Shown here: one piece after another, positions 24,201 to 31,691 of the stretch
How positions within the stretch are numbered: position 1 is the first letter of the stretch
Layout of the letters: each line of letters begins with the position of its first letter
Source: Costus lasius
Taxonomy: Eukaryota; Streptophyta; Magnoliopsida; Zingiberales; Costaceae
Reading direction: 5' to 3'
DNA: 64,000 bases
Assembly (NCBI GenBank): GCA_027563935.2
Contig: CM050447.1
Span: 82,011,461 to 82,075,460, forward strand
Notes under the pieces: model-generated
Databases searched by the model: none
The model's input: only the letters and a program-made list of their open reading frames with translations
Told to the model about the DNA's origin: nothing
Translations under genes and position numbers: made by a program

Positions 24201-24216
24201 TCTGCCACAGATCCAT
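1104..24216 (-). CDS. BSD domain-containing protein, five-exon gene
   Basis: Joined exons 24216-23814, 23460-23360, 18459-18362, 1538-1339 and 1198-1104 give 897 nt, a 298-residue protein in one continuous phase. Every intron is GT...AG. Residues 1-80 are Ala/Lys/Glu-rich heptad-like repeats ([22 protein letters not shown]) forming a predicted amphipathic helix. Residues about 115-200 match the plant BSD family: LREFVKG, then [14 protein letters not shown] and [20 protein letters not shown], with the hallmark Phe187-Trp188. YEKRYMEE follows at 202-209. An acidic tail carries [10 protein letters not shown] (251-260) and DDDFDKL (275-281). BSD domains occur in TFIIH p62, synapse-associated and DOS2-like proteins; the role of this plant branch is not well defined, so I infer no specific function. 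The ATG at 24216 begins the typical MDLW start. Introns 2 and 3 (4.9 and 16.8 kb) are filled with transposable elements. The last exon is uncertain: a good donor (TCG/GTAAGA) at 1145 could lead to another exon. Confidence 0.88.
1339..1538 (-). CDS. BSD gene exon 4
   Basis: 200 nt from acceptor GAATTAG to donor CTAG/GTGAGC. It encodes [17 protein letters not shown], an Ala/Thr-rich linker, and [20 protein letters not shown]. The open frame continues past the donor for 27 more codons, but the GTGAGC donor and the next exon's fit argue that this is intron. Confidence 0.87.
1489..1932 (-). repeat. 222-bp tandem duplication spanning intron 3/exon 4 border
   Basis: Two adjacent copies begin at 1489 and 1711 with gctttatctctgttttctt-like sequence and share most of their length. 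The copy at 1489-1710 contains the first 50 bases of exon 4 plus intron. The copy at 1711-1932 lies upstream in gene direction and carries a decayed exon copy: an AATTAG acceptor followed at once by in-frame TAA codons. Confidence 0.85.
1933..2801. other. Intron 3 sequence, no gene
   Basis: AT-rich intronic stretch. It includes a moderately GC-containing segment around 2160-2500 with stops in all frames. No family was recognised. Confidence 0.4.
2802..3871 (+). pseudogene. Ty3/gypsy chromovirus pol remnant (RT end, RNase H, chromodomain)
   Basis: Three frames read together match a chromovirus polyprotein. RT-connection residues ([20 protein letters not shown]) are at 2802-2900. RNase H follows with [26 protein letters not shown] and NQAADALSK up to about 3510. 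The frame then jumps straight to the integrase tail [13 protein letters not shown] and a chromodomain ([30 protein letters not shown]). The zinc finger and DDE core of integrase are missing, so a deletion removed them. In-frame stops (near 3091 and 3286) and frameshifts confirm decay. It lies in intron 3 of the BSD gene, antisense to it. A purine-rich PPT (3844-3854) follows the chromodomain. Confidence 0.85.
3859..4110 (+). mobile_element. 3' LTR remnant of the chromovirus copy
   Basis: It starts with TGTTACAGACTGAGC directly after the polypurine run AGAGGAGGGGG, the expected place for a 3' LTR. The end is not defined and no second LTR or target duplication was found. Confidence 0.45.
4559..4800. 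repeat. Low-complexity purine-rich repeat (GCAAGY/GAGCAT)
   Basis: A degenerate array built from short words such as gcaag, gagcat and gaggcaag. Its complement produces Leu/Cys-rich open frames that are composition artefacts. Confidence 0.6.
4801..7975. other. Intron 3 sequence, unclassified repeat-like DNA
   Basis: 4900-6200 is less AT-rich and has the look of an old retroelement leader or LTR (a 119-codon open frame at 5253-5612 is basic and matches nothing I know). 6230-7975 is AT-rich with nothing recognisable. Confidence 0.35.
8730..8965. repeat. Tandem repeat, about 67-bp unit, left arm
   Basis: Four diverged units, each with a ttaggccatatgggtgtgct-like start, gcacttaggcaccc in the middle and atgcaattttcttttat at the end. 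A mirror array sits in the right arm at 13105-13330. Confidence 0.75.
10531..11134. other. Spacer of the giant palindrome
   Basis: AT-rich, about 600 bp. The 109-codon open frame at 10660-10989 matches no family. Small repeats of the words gaaattcgtcc and gaaatttgtcc occur around 10938-11045. Confidence 0.4.
12140..12545. mobile_element. hAT-type MITE with 8-bp target duplication
   Basis: Terminal inverted repeats CAAGGATTTCAAA and TTTCTTAAACCTTG. They are flanked on both sides by ATTGTAAC (12132-12139 and 12546-12553), the 8-bp duplication typical of hAT elements. The left palindrome arm retains the empty site near 9568-9576 (gcaacattgtaacaaggcc on the complement), which confirms the insertion borders. 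The inside is GC-rich and carries eight AAGCTT words within about 165 bp (12263-12428), several as perfect GAAGCTTC palindromes. No coding capacity. Confidence 0.85.
13105..13330. repeat. Tandem repeat, about 67-bp unit, right arm
   Basis: Reverse-complement counterpart of the 8730-8965 array, with about three to four units containing gcttgggtgcaagtarc and aagaaaattgcatga. It shows that the array predates or took part in the inversion. Confidence 0.7.
14314..15300 (+). mobile_element. TRIM-like small LTR retrotransposon
   Basis: Direct repeats 14314-14564 (starting TGATAATAGTTAGGG, ending CTCTCA) and 15104-15300 (starting TGGTAATAGTTAAGA) share the block from gttagaattagtaat to gcag/gtagc. 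The left LTR is followed by acTTGATATTAAAATAGG, a decayed primer-binding site (compare TTGGTATCAAAGCAGG). The internal region (14583-15103) has no coding domain, only ctactacta-rich low-complexity sequence. The right LTR is truncated. Target duplication not seen. Confidence 0.6.
15212..15252. repeat. Compound (TA)n(GA)n microsatellite
   Basis: Pure TA run followed by a GA run, inside the right TRIM LTR. It is absent from the left LTR, so it expanded after insertion. Confidence 0.9.
15301..18361. other. Intron 3 sequence next to exon 3, no gene
   Basis: Repeat-like but unrecognised. The 71-codon open frame at 16988-17203 is Glu/Ser/Lys-rich without a family match. No LTR borders or target duplications found. 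Confidence 0.35.
18362..18459 (-). CDS. BSD gene exon 3 (core of BSD domain)
   Basis: 98 nt between acceptor TTGCCTTTCAG (ending at 18460) and donor GTAAGTATC (18361 downward). It encodes [19 protein letters not shown] and [13 protein letters not shown], including the signature Phe-Trp pair. Its last two bases (TC) join the first base of exon 4 to form Ser201. It is too short to stand out as an open frame and was found by family pattern and splice sites. Confidence 0.88.
18490..18749. repeat. Diverged tandem duplication, about 105 bp
   Basis: Two units share aaaacagaaag, aagaaattcatatgatg, a middle with taggac, and gacaaagytg...acataaca. The second unit ends in the taaca used as target site by the LTR element at 18750. 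Confidence 0.6.
18973..19884 (+). other. GC-rich leader of the small LTR element
   Basis: Starts with ttggtccgatctgctgga, in the position of a primer-binding site but not the usual initiator-Met match. 19100-19690 is far richer in GC than anything around it and resembles a plant 5' UTR/first exon. Open frames on both strands (about 60-70 codons) show no motif. It may be a second captured host fragment. Confidence 0.4.
19885..20127 (+). pseudogene. gag capsid remnant of the small LTR element
   Basis: Two frames, joined by one frameshift near 20000, read [18 protein letters not shown], then [18 protein letters not shown] and [19 protein letters not shown]. This is the usual plant retrotransposon gag pattern (D-PEGW...AFVRMEG.A..W.). 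There is an in-frame stop after GLRR. The frame ends where the host-like fragment begins. Confidence 0.75.
20123..20680 (+). pseudogene. Captured host gene fragment with UIM, likely UBX/PUX-family
   Basis: One frame with a single TAG (at about 20314) reads through to 20680. It contains [18 protein letters not shown] at about 20248-20304, which fits a ubiquitin-interacting motif (acidic, Ala, Ser, acidic pattern) and resembles the IEEEM..AAIEASK segment of plant UBX proteins (PUX8/SAY1 type). [12 protein letters not shown] at about 20515-20550 also fits that group from memory. The frame is not retroviral and lies exactly between gag and the polypurine tract, so it looks like a spliced host transcript captured by the element. 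The UBX domain itself is absent. The family assignment is an inference. Confidence 0.5.
20935..21180. repeat. Diverged tandem duplication, about 118 bp
   Basis: Two units share agatgctyrtatmacac, caaatactrtgaattaaa, and tgatgagaacccaat followed by gtaagaggmagaaaca. In intron 2. Confidence 0.6.
21181..23359. other. Remainder of intron 2, no gene
   Basis: AT-rich intron of the BSD gene. No open frame with a recognisable motif and no element borders. Confidence 0.5.
23360..23460 (-). CDS. BSD gene exon 2
   Basis: 101 nt encoding the rest of D135 through K168 ([18 protein letters not shown], then [16 protein letters not shown]). The acceptor TGTGTAG ends at 23461 and the donor GT is at 23359-23358. 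Phase joins exactly to exons 1 and 3. Confidence 0.88.
23814..24216 (-). CDS. BSD gene exon 1
   Basis: Encodes residues 1-134 plus one base of codon 135, from [10 protein letters not shown] to FRDFPMQ. The donor is CAAG/GTGATA with GT at 23813-23812. It is much more GC-rich than its surroundings, as expected for a plant first exon. Open frames on the opposite strand and in other frames here are shadows. Confidence 0.9.
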
Positions 24217-24300
24217 AGGTCACCACCGGCTCTTCCACCCGTGGCCGTGAGGAAAACGAGAATTCTATTTTTTTCTAAAAAACTATTGTCTCTAATACTA
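24217..24300 (-). promoter_or_regulatory. 5' leader and presumed promoter side of the BSD gene
   Basis: The bases just upstream of ATG on the minus strand are GC-rich (gtggaagagccggtggtgac) and then turn abruptly AT-rich beyond about 24250. This marks the likely transcription start zone. No clear TATA box was assigned. Confidence 0.4.
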
Positions 24301-26331
24301 CTACTGTTGGTAGTATACAAGTTATTTAAGTGACATACAAATGAAAAACACAAAGCATTAAACAAATAAAATCATTAATTAATTTTAAAAAGAATAAAAA
24401 GACAGAGAGATCTTTAGCTCAAAGCTAAAAAATGGTGGACTAATTTTGTAAAGAAAAATATTTTAAAAAAGAAAAGTTTAGAATCTAATCATTGTTTTAT
24501 TATTTTGTTGAATTTTTATATTTTATTTATTTATTTTCAATATTGTTCTTCTCTCAATCCCTTGACACACTAGAAGATAGTGAAATTAAAAATTAATGAA
24601 AAATCACAATAAAGTATAAAACAATAAATTTGCTAATGTGATTGTTATAATAAATTAACTCCCACTTAATTGGCCTTATCTACATCCGGATAATGTTAAA
24701 GAACTACTATATATATTGAATTAATATGCTTGCTATAATAAATTAACTCATTCATTGACAAGCTTATAATAAATTATTAATTGTAAAACATTAATGTAGA
24801 TTAATTATAGGTTATTTATGAATGAATGCATATAATCAATTTAATCCATTCTACCAAATGATCAATCTTTATAATTTATTTTCAGTTTATTCTCTCTCTC
24901 TCTATATATATATAATCAAGAGAAATGTCCTTAGAAAAAATAGGACATTCTCCCTCCCATAACTAAGTTAGATTAAACATGTGTATGTAGAAATTAGGTT
25001 GTAGAGTCTTGGCTCAAAATTATACATCTTGACCACGTAGGGTATCAATATTCATACATGTACATATGAGAGACTTCCAATTGTGTGGCAATTGATTTAT
25101 CTCTTTAGACTATTTTTTCTATTCGGATATATTATGTTCATAGGGCTCATGGAGTATTAGCAAGGAAGCCTGATAATTTCACTTAATCACATGTTAACTA
25201 ATTATACTATTGATAACTTGTCTTTATTGTTATTTTGTCGGGTCTAGGTTTATTCAACTAATTTTTTTCAGCAAGTGAGCAGGCTTAGTTTCCACAACTT
25301 AGGCTGCTTTTAGTGTAGCTCTTTTTTCATGCCTAAAAGCTGGTGGAAAAGCTGAGTCTTAAGCACAATTTGGAGCAACTGTAGTTTCTAGCTTTCAGCT
25401 AGTTTGACTAAAGCTAATTAAAAAAATTAAAATTATTAGGGTAAAATAGCTGATTTAATTAGCAGTTTATAAGTGTTGTATTATGTTATTTTATTCTATT
25501 AAGTAAAAAATTATAAATACTATATAAAACTTTATCAATTACAATAGAAATAAATTCTTTTAATATCTAAAAGAATTAAAATTATCTAATATAATAATAA
25601 ATATGCAAGGAAGGACATTTAGTGATTCATTATGACACAAAAGCATAGATTTAGAGGCATTTTCACTCCTACTCAGTTAACAAATCCAAGAACCGTTATT
25701 CAACTTAGCAGGGAGAGAAACATTAATGAAGATACCCGCAAGGAAGTAAATTTCTGGCTAGCAGCAAAGAGAGCCACAGCCCATGTGTCGTGTATATAAT
25801 GGAAAACACCCGGTCTCAGATTCAAGAAAATTGTGCAGGAGAAAAACTAAAAAACAGAAAGCAGGATGAAAAAGTGCTTCCACTAAAATCGAATCGATAG
25901 ACATACGAGCTTGATTGATTCAGATGGACGAAAGATGAGAGGAAAGCTGCAATTATAAATGATACTAAAAACATCAAAGAATAGGAAAGCAAAGAAAATA
26001 TGTATCTTTGCATTCAGTTCATTTCAGATTAGTAAGGGCAAATTAGAAAGACGGTACCCATTGTTCATTAACCAACATCCTCTAAATCCAATTAGCTAAT
26101 AATACACAAGGATTATATTGAACTCTGAAAATAGTTGCCAACGAAGTGTTCATGTGATCCACTTTACCAAGGTTTATTTGCATTGATCTAATTACAAGTT
26201 CAAGGTCTGAAGTAGAATAAACAATGACTGTTATAAATGTATTCTAAAATTTTTAATCAAGGAAAGACAAGCAAATAATGTTTCATCTCTTGGCTTCACA
26301 CGAAATTTGATCAAATCAAGATCAAGCATTA
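24301..26331. other. Intergenic AT-rich sequence
   Basis: No gene recognised. 25300-25600 begins with short complementary words (ttttagtgtagct, aaaagctggtgg) and may be a decayed MITE, but borders are not definable. Confidence 0.35.
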
Positions 26332-26674
26332 GGGAGGGTAGCCATGAAGGCGCTGTAGGACTGGAGATCAAAATAGAGCTTGGAGCTGGCGTGCCTGTTG
26401 CTCGGTGAGCTTGTCGAAAGCGCCCATCCTAGTGAGGCGGGTTAGCCATTCGTGGACCTTAGTGCGGCCCTCAAAGTCCGAGGGAAGGAGACCGGTGTTG
26501 AGCTTGGTGAATGAGGTGGAGAGGTCGGACAACAAGGAGTGGACCTAATCGATGGCGACCATGCTGCGCTTGACGGAGTCCATGGCGGCGATGAAGTGCT
26601 GGACGCACTCTGCCACAACGGCAGCTGAGGCAGCAGTGCCGGAGGAGGCTGCAGTAGTGCTCATCGGTGGCAGG
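26332..26674 (-). pseudogene. VPS28: VPS28 C-terminal fragment, broken
   Basis: Reading minus from 26674: PATDEH, then (frameshift) STTAASSGTAASAAVVAECVQ, HFIAAMDSVKRSMVAID, TAG, VHSLLSDLSTSFTKLN, PSDFEGRTKVHEWLTRL, MGAFDKLTEQQARQL, frameshift, FDLQSYSAFMATLPNA, stop. This is the conserved C-terminal four-helix domain of VPS28, the ESCRT-I subunit that binds ESCRT-II/III partners in endosomal sorting. The TAG replaces the usual Gln of VDQV. With two frameshifts the copy cannot make the protein. The N-terminal half is absent; the LTR element at 26675-30743 interrupts it on that side, and whether more lies beyond 30748 is unclear. Whether it arose by reverse transcription cannot be judged here. 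Confidence 0.88.
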
Positions 26675-28605
26675 TGATGTAGGGTGGAGACACGTGGAAC
26701 AATATTACTGATATAAAACTTAATTATTTATTTTTAAATTTTAGAAAATATTAAATTTCTCAAAAATAGTCAGAATTTAGTGCTACAGAAAAGACATCAT
26801 CTAAGAGAAGTAGCTATGCGTTGTAGAAAAATCTATAGATCCAAAATTCAAACTGATTAAACCACATTGTAGATAGTGAGTTGATCTTTTCAGAAGTATC
26901 AAAATTATGGAATGAAGATATCTAGGCAAGAATAACTTCTGCAACAAAATGGCTATGCAGATTAGCAAAAAAAACTGGTACAGAAGTTTATCAGGAAAAA
27001 AAGTTGCAATGTCTTTCTGGTCGATCCCTTGGATCTTGAGTCGGATCGACTTATCTGGCTGACAAAGTTCAGTACATCCCTTTTGTACCATAGTTTATGA
27101 TTTGTAGCGCACCAAATTCTTAAAGTACCTGCACAAAGAATGCTAGTCAGATTAATATATTAAACTATAGCAGAATTTCATACAGAGTTGTATCATTCTT
27201 CAAAAGTTGTATGGCCTCCTTGGTTGATCTGGTCTGTCTAGATTCAGCTCGACTTGTCCAATTGAAAGTATAAGATTTGTTCTTCTTGTTGATGCCACAG
27301 ATCAAGCGTTTGGTCGTTCCAGATGCTTAAGATTCCTGCGTAAACAAGCTTAGTCAGATCAATATTGAACCAAACAGAAAAGCAAGAAGTAGAGCTATGG
27401 AAGCAGGCAAGCGGGGCTGATCATTGATGTTGGGACTGGAATGCTCGTCGGCGACGTTGGCAAAGACGAGGAGGCCTTGAAGATGTCGAAGCCCCAAGAG
27501 ATGGTGGAGGAGGCGAGGATGGCGTCGGAGGATTGGTGGAGGCGAATACGCGACTGTTCTACTGGAGCAAGGGAAGTGCACGCGCGGAGCAGGGGTTGTC
27601 GCTGTTTGGCCGGCGATGCACGGATGCAAAATCTGCTACTGCTGGAAGTTGATATGGTTGATGGGAGGACGTGGCCGGAGTTAGGGGATGAAAGATGGCC
27701 GGTCGGAGGAGATTGACAAAGAAAGGCGGGATTAGGGCGGAGCAGGGGATGTTGTTGGGGGTTTCGATTCCATCCATCCAAGCGGCGGATGGATGGATGC
27801 CTGCGGCTGAGGGTTCTTGAGGGGAAGGTGAGCTGATGGCCGAAGTCTTGTGGAGATCCAGCCAGTGGATCGTCGGCGGCGATGTTGCAAATTTTCAAAA
27901 TCTGGGTGAAGATTGACGTGTGCGGGTGTTTGCAGCGAAGTAGAGAGATTTTAAGGTTGTAGAGGAGATTCGAGGGGAAAGGAGAGGAGGAATGGCGACG
28001 CAAGCGCCTAGAAAAGAGGGGAGGGAGAGATCCGATAAAGAGGAAGAAGAACCATTTCCAAATTCATTCAAAAACATTCTACCGATTACAATGATCAACG
28101 TGATACATATAGAAGAGGAGAGACTCTGTTGAGATGTTGTAGAGACGTTGAAGCTTCCTTGTGGGCTGAGCGAAGGAGACGTTCCTACTTCCATGTTTGG
28201 TAGCATAGAGACGTTGAGGAGTTTTCCATTGTTGGTCTGTGACGTTGCAAGCTTTCCATCGCAGGGTTGCTTCCATTGCTTTGGCGTGAGGATGAGCGTT
28301 GGATGAGATGGTGCTGATTTGGAGTTGGCGCAATTGCTGCTTTGGCGTGAGGGTGAGCGTTGGCCGTTGGATGAGATCCTTTGTTTCCTCTTGTGCTGGC
28401 GCAAATATGTTCTTTACTGGGCTTGGGCTTGGACATCTTGTGCTTGAATGTCTTGAGTTTCTCTTGTGGTTGAAGTGATTTCTTCTGTTATTTAGCTAGC
28501 TTTATTGATTGACTTGCTAGCTTATTTGTGAGCCTCTGAACCTTTGTCTACGGTAGTCGTAGACTCCACTTGTACCTTCTTGGCCTGTGGTTTCTACCCC
28601 CATCA
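26675..28605 (-). repeat. 3' LTR of the lone-protease element, with 1.4-kb extra sequence
   Basis: The outer end (26675-26706) and the 28136-28605 part match the 5' LTR. The 26707-28135 part has no counterpart except a short inverted match: 27062-27092 is the reverse complement of the 5' LTR stretch 30248-30280 (ctatggtacaaaagggatgt). Confidence 0.75.
26707..28135. other. Unrecognised insert or LTR-specific cargo
   Basis: Contains two diverged copies of about 230 bp (27000-27170 and 27200-27360, sharing ccttgg..gatc..gtc and gcctgyg..aa..tagtcagatyaatat). It also holds a GC-rich block at 27380-28010 with overlapping open frames on both strands (91 codons plus, 202 codons minus). None matches a known family. 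The block looks like a 5' UTR/first exon of a host gene. Confidence 0.4.
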
Positions 28606-28639
28606 ATTCTCCCCGGGTGAAAAAAATTCTTCCCCGAAG

Positions 28640-29038
28640 AATTGCTCTTGCGCTGGTGGAGTAGTTTTGGAGGGGTAAGAATAAACATCCAAAGTCCATG
28701 CTGGAAGCCAATGACTCCTGCATTCAATTCCTTTTCTCGGCCATGTCCATTAGTACAATTGTCATAGAAAATCATAGGACTTAGGAAAAAATAAGGAATG
28801 ATGAAATCAATATATTCAACTTCAATAAGTGCAAAGTTCAAAGCATGTTTGAGTTCATTATGTTTTGTTTATACTAATGGAGGCTTAAGGGTGTGGGTAG
28901 AAGGACCTAAAAGACAAGATTCAAGGATCATAGGGTCCTGGAAAAGATTTTCTAAGTCTAGGGGTTGACCTAAAGGTTGAGGATTAGGATCCAGGTCAAG
29001 CTCAAAAGGTTCTAAGTATTCCTTAGACTCAGGTTTGG
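28640..29038 (-). other. 3' internal region of the lone-protease element
   Basis: Non-coding or decayed extension downstream of the protease-like ORF. A 69-codon Pro/Leu/Glu-rich frame (28869-29078) overlaps its end and has similar composition to the ORF tail. Confidence 0.4.
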
Positions 29039-29932
29039 TCAACATATGCTCCAGTATGAGAGTAATGGACCTAGACATGGCTCATAAAACATCAAGCTTA
29101 AAGATGGGCTTTCTAAGCAAGGCTCATGATGCATTAAACTTATAGTAGGTGTATCCATACTAGGTTCATCTAAAGAGGTTAGACCTAACTTAGGTTCAAG
29201 CTGAGAACCTATGGGTATGGGCCCTAAAATTGAAGGTAAAGGTGTTGGCCCTAAAATTGAAGGTGAAGGCATTGGTTCTACTTGAAGGTTTGGTTCTTCA
29301 TGTCTTACTTCTTCAAGTTCACTGGTTTCATCAAGACATGAATTAGGCTCTAAAGTAGGCTCCCAGGTTTGTTCTCTAAGCTCTAAAGGGGTTGGACTTT
29401 TTTGTTCTTTTTGCAAGGATTGCTCTATACGACTCTTTATCTCTTGTAACATCTCATTACACTGTTCACTTAGGCTTTTAGGGTAAATGATGTGTTCCAA
29501 ACCTTTATGTATGAAGCTATAGTAGCAAGGTTTACTAAAATAATATCCCTGAAAATCATGCATAAATTCATTGCCTAATAAAATGTCAAAGCCTTCTAAA
29601 CTCATCACATCACACCAAATTTCAGTTTTGATATTGTTTAGCATAATGGGAACTAAGCATTGAAAATCAACTAAAGTTATAGTCAAATCATCCCATGTTA
29701 TGTAGTAAGGGTTATTGTGTTTTTCTATGGTGAGGCCAAATTGTTCAAGTGATCTAATAGATATAACATTGAACTTAACTTGATGATCTATAATAGTTTT
29801 ACCTTTATAACCATTACACCAAACATGAGTTGTAAAACTATTAGGCCTGTGTGTGAGAACCTTATAGTTATCCCTTTTAGATACAAGATCTTTTTTTGTT
29901 GTAATTTCCCTTTGATAATAGTGATGCACCAT
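29039..29932 (-). CDS. Retropepsin-like protein with altered active site, 297 aa
   Basis: The only long frame of the element, intact from ATG to stop. Residues 34-140 follow the plant Ty3 aspartic-protease pattern: GKTIIDHQVKFNVIS (44-58), EKHNNPYYITW (70-80), TEIWCDVMSLEGFDILLG (103-120). This matches families with IIDSGS...NIVS, EKHPNPY and EVWCDV...LLLG. Asp49 is kept, but the following residues are His-Gln where a protease has Ser/Thr-Gly, so catalysis is unlikely. Residues 165-297 are Pro/Glu/Leu-rich and repetitive (GPTPLPSILGPIPIGS; SLMHHEPCLESPSLSLMFYEP). It starts about 260 bp after the primer-binding site, so it would be the first ORF of the genomic RNA. Confidence 0.75.
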   Translation of the reverse strand: MVHHYYQREITTKKDLVSKRDNYKVLTHRPNSFTTHVWCNGYKGKTIIDHQVKFNVISIRSLEQFGLTIEKHNNPYYITWDDLTITLVDFQCLVPIMLNNIKTEIWCDVMSLEGFDILLGNEFMHDFQGYYFSKPCYYSFIHKGLEHIIYPKSLSEQCNEMLQEIKSRIEQSLQKEQKSPTPLELREQTWEPTLEPNSCLDETSELEEVRHEEPNLQVEPMPSPSILGPTPLPSILGPIPIGSQLEPKLGLTSLDEPSMDTPTISLMHHEPCLESPSLSLMFYEPCLGPLLSYWSIC

Positions 29933-30210
29933 GATGTGTTATGAGTAGTTTGGAGTGCAACTAGTGTGTAAGCAAGATTTTTTTTTTCTAGCAAATAATG
30001 CAAACTAAGTAATAAGAACAACTAAACATGAAAGCATGTATTTTTTTTTCAATTACAAGTAAATAGCAAATGCTTAACTAACATGCAACAATAAACAACA
30101 GGGCATGAAAACACAAACTAACAATGATGATTTTTTTTTTATATGCAAAGAGTAAAACAAGGATCGTGTGGGCAGACAAGAGTTGCTCACAACTTGCTCT
30201 AATACCAAAC

Positions 30211-30743
30211 TGATGTAGGGTGGAGACACGTGGAACAATACTACTACACTATGGTACAAAAGGGATGTACTAAACTGTAGAGACGTTGATGCTTCCTTGT
30301 GGGCTGAGCGAAGGAGACATTCCTACTTCCATGTTTGGCAGCATAGAGACGTTGAGGATTTTTCCATTGTTGGTCTGTGACGTTGCAAGCTTTCCATCGC
30401 AGGGTTGCTTCCATTGCTTTGGCGTGAGGATGAGCGTTGGATGAGATGGTGCTGATTTGGAGTTGGCGCAATTGTTGCTTTGGCGTGAGGATGAGCGTTG
30501 GCCGTTGGATGAGATCCTTTGTTTCCTCTTGTGCTGGCACAAATATGTTCTTTACTGGGCTTGGGCTTGGACATCTTGTGCTTGAATGTCTTGAGTTTCT
30601 CTTGTGGTTGAAGTGATTTCTTCTGTTATTTAGCTAGCTTTATTGATTGACTTGCTAGCTTATTTGTGAGCCTCTGAACCTTTGTCTACGGCAGTCGTAG
30701 ACTCCACTTGTACCTTCTTGGCCTGTGGTTTCTACCCCCCTTA
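30211..30743 (-). repeat. 5' LTR of the lone-protease element
   Basis: 533 bp. It shares 30276-30743 with 28136-28605 at roughly 98% by eye. It contains an internal duplication of tgctttggcgtgaggatgag. It lacks the 1.4-kb insert present in the other LTR. Confidence 0.8.
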
Positions 30744-30748
30744 GCAGG

Positions 30749-31691
30749 TGTCACAACCCTCCCAACCCGGTGAACCTACATTTGTACGCCAAAATCATTA
30801 TTTACGCTCCAATTTTGACTTTGTTGACCATTGACTTGAACACCTCATTTCGAATGCATGAACGTTGCTGCACCAAGTTCAATCGCCTGCACACACACTT
30901 GCATGAACGCCGCAGCGTTCGTCGCTAGACAAGACGGTGGAGCTTGGGCCATGCGACAAGGAAAGACACTCGTGCTTCACCTTCAGCCTCGTCGTTGGAA
31001 GTCACCGCTGTCGGAGATGGTGAAGATGTTTGGAGACAGAAAATAGGGGAACTTCACTGGAAAATACAGAGAAGCCTGTCGGAAGGGAAAAATCACTCTT
31101 TATTCCTCATAAAGGTTACAAAACCCTTCTCCCTCACTCTACGTTGACGTCACACTCTAGCTATCGACGTTATAGTCACTCATCGTTGCCCTTTCACGCC
31201 AGAACACTCATCAGAGTAGAGTTCTAGCTGTTCACTCTCCCTCTACAAGCTCTCTTGTACATGGAACTCTCATCATCGCCGGCCACTGCTGGGGGAAGAC
31301 GGCACCTCCACAAAGAGCAAAGTGGTTGCTGCTCTCTTCCTACACTCAGGATAGTGCTCTCACCATCCTCTGCTTCGTTCGCTTGTCAGACGCCTTATAG
31401 ATGAGGGAGACGCTCGCAAATCTTGCCCCGTGTTGTCGCTGGAATCCCAGAGCCGCTTGTCCAATGACACTGATCTCGCTCGTAACCACGTTGTCCAAAA
31501 TTCTCGCCCACAGCCTGCGTCTTCATCCTTCTTATCATCCTCCCCGACTCGTGGGGAAGACTTCGTCTACACTGCTTTCCTCGCTGAATTTCGAAGTTGA
31601 CGCCTCTACAGAAGTTGCCGAAGCTGCTCATCTCATGCACCGCTGCTCCAGTTTGCCTCGTGCAGACCACGTCTTCTACATCGAATTCATT
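30749..31691. other. Sequence between two LTR elements, no gene recognised
   Basis: Higher GC than average, with many CTC/TCT runs (31100-31400). Overlapping frames of 60-110 codons occur on both strands; none has a motif. The plus frame 31401-31730 runs into the Athila LTR, so it is not a natural gene. Confidence 0.4.

Larger units (their letters stand above)
26675..30743 (-). mobile_element. Non-autonomous Ty3-type LTR element with lone protease-like ORF
   Basis: Minus-strand element bounded by the target duplication gcagg (26670-26674 and 30744-30748). The 5' LTR is 30211-30743 and the 3' LTR 26675-28605, with LTR ends TGATG...CATCA (decayed at 30740-30743). The primer-binding site TGGTATTAGAGCAAGTT (complement of 30191-30207) is next to the 5' LTR. 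A purine-rich tract (complement of 28606-28640) precedes the 3' LTR. The internal region is only 1.6 kb and encodes one protein. No RT, RNase H or integrase. It inserted in the VPS28 fragment. Confidence 0.85.

Noticed and set aside
27395..28003. 202-codon minus frame as a new gene
   Set aside because: Pro/Ser/Arg-rich, overlapped by another open frame on the plus strand, no recognised domain. More likely an effect of GC content; reported only as an unrecognised block.
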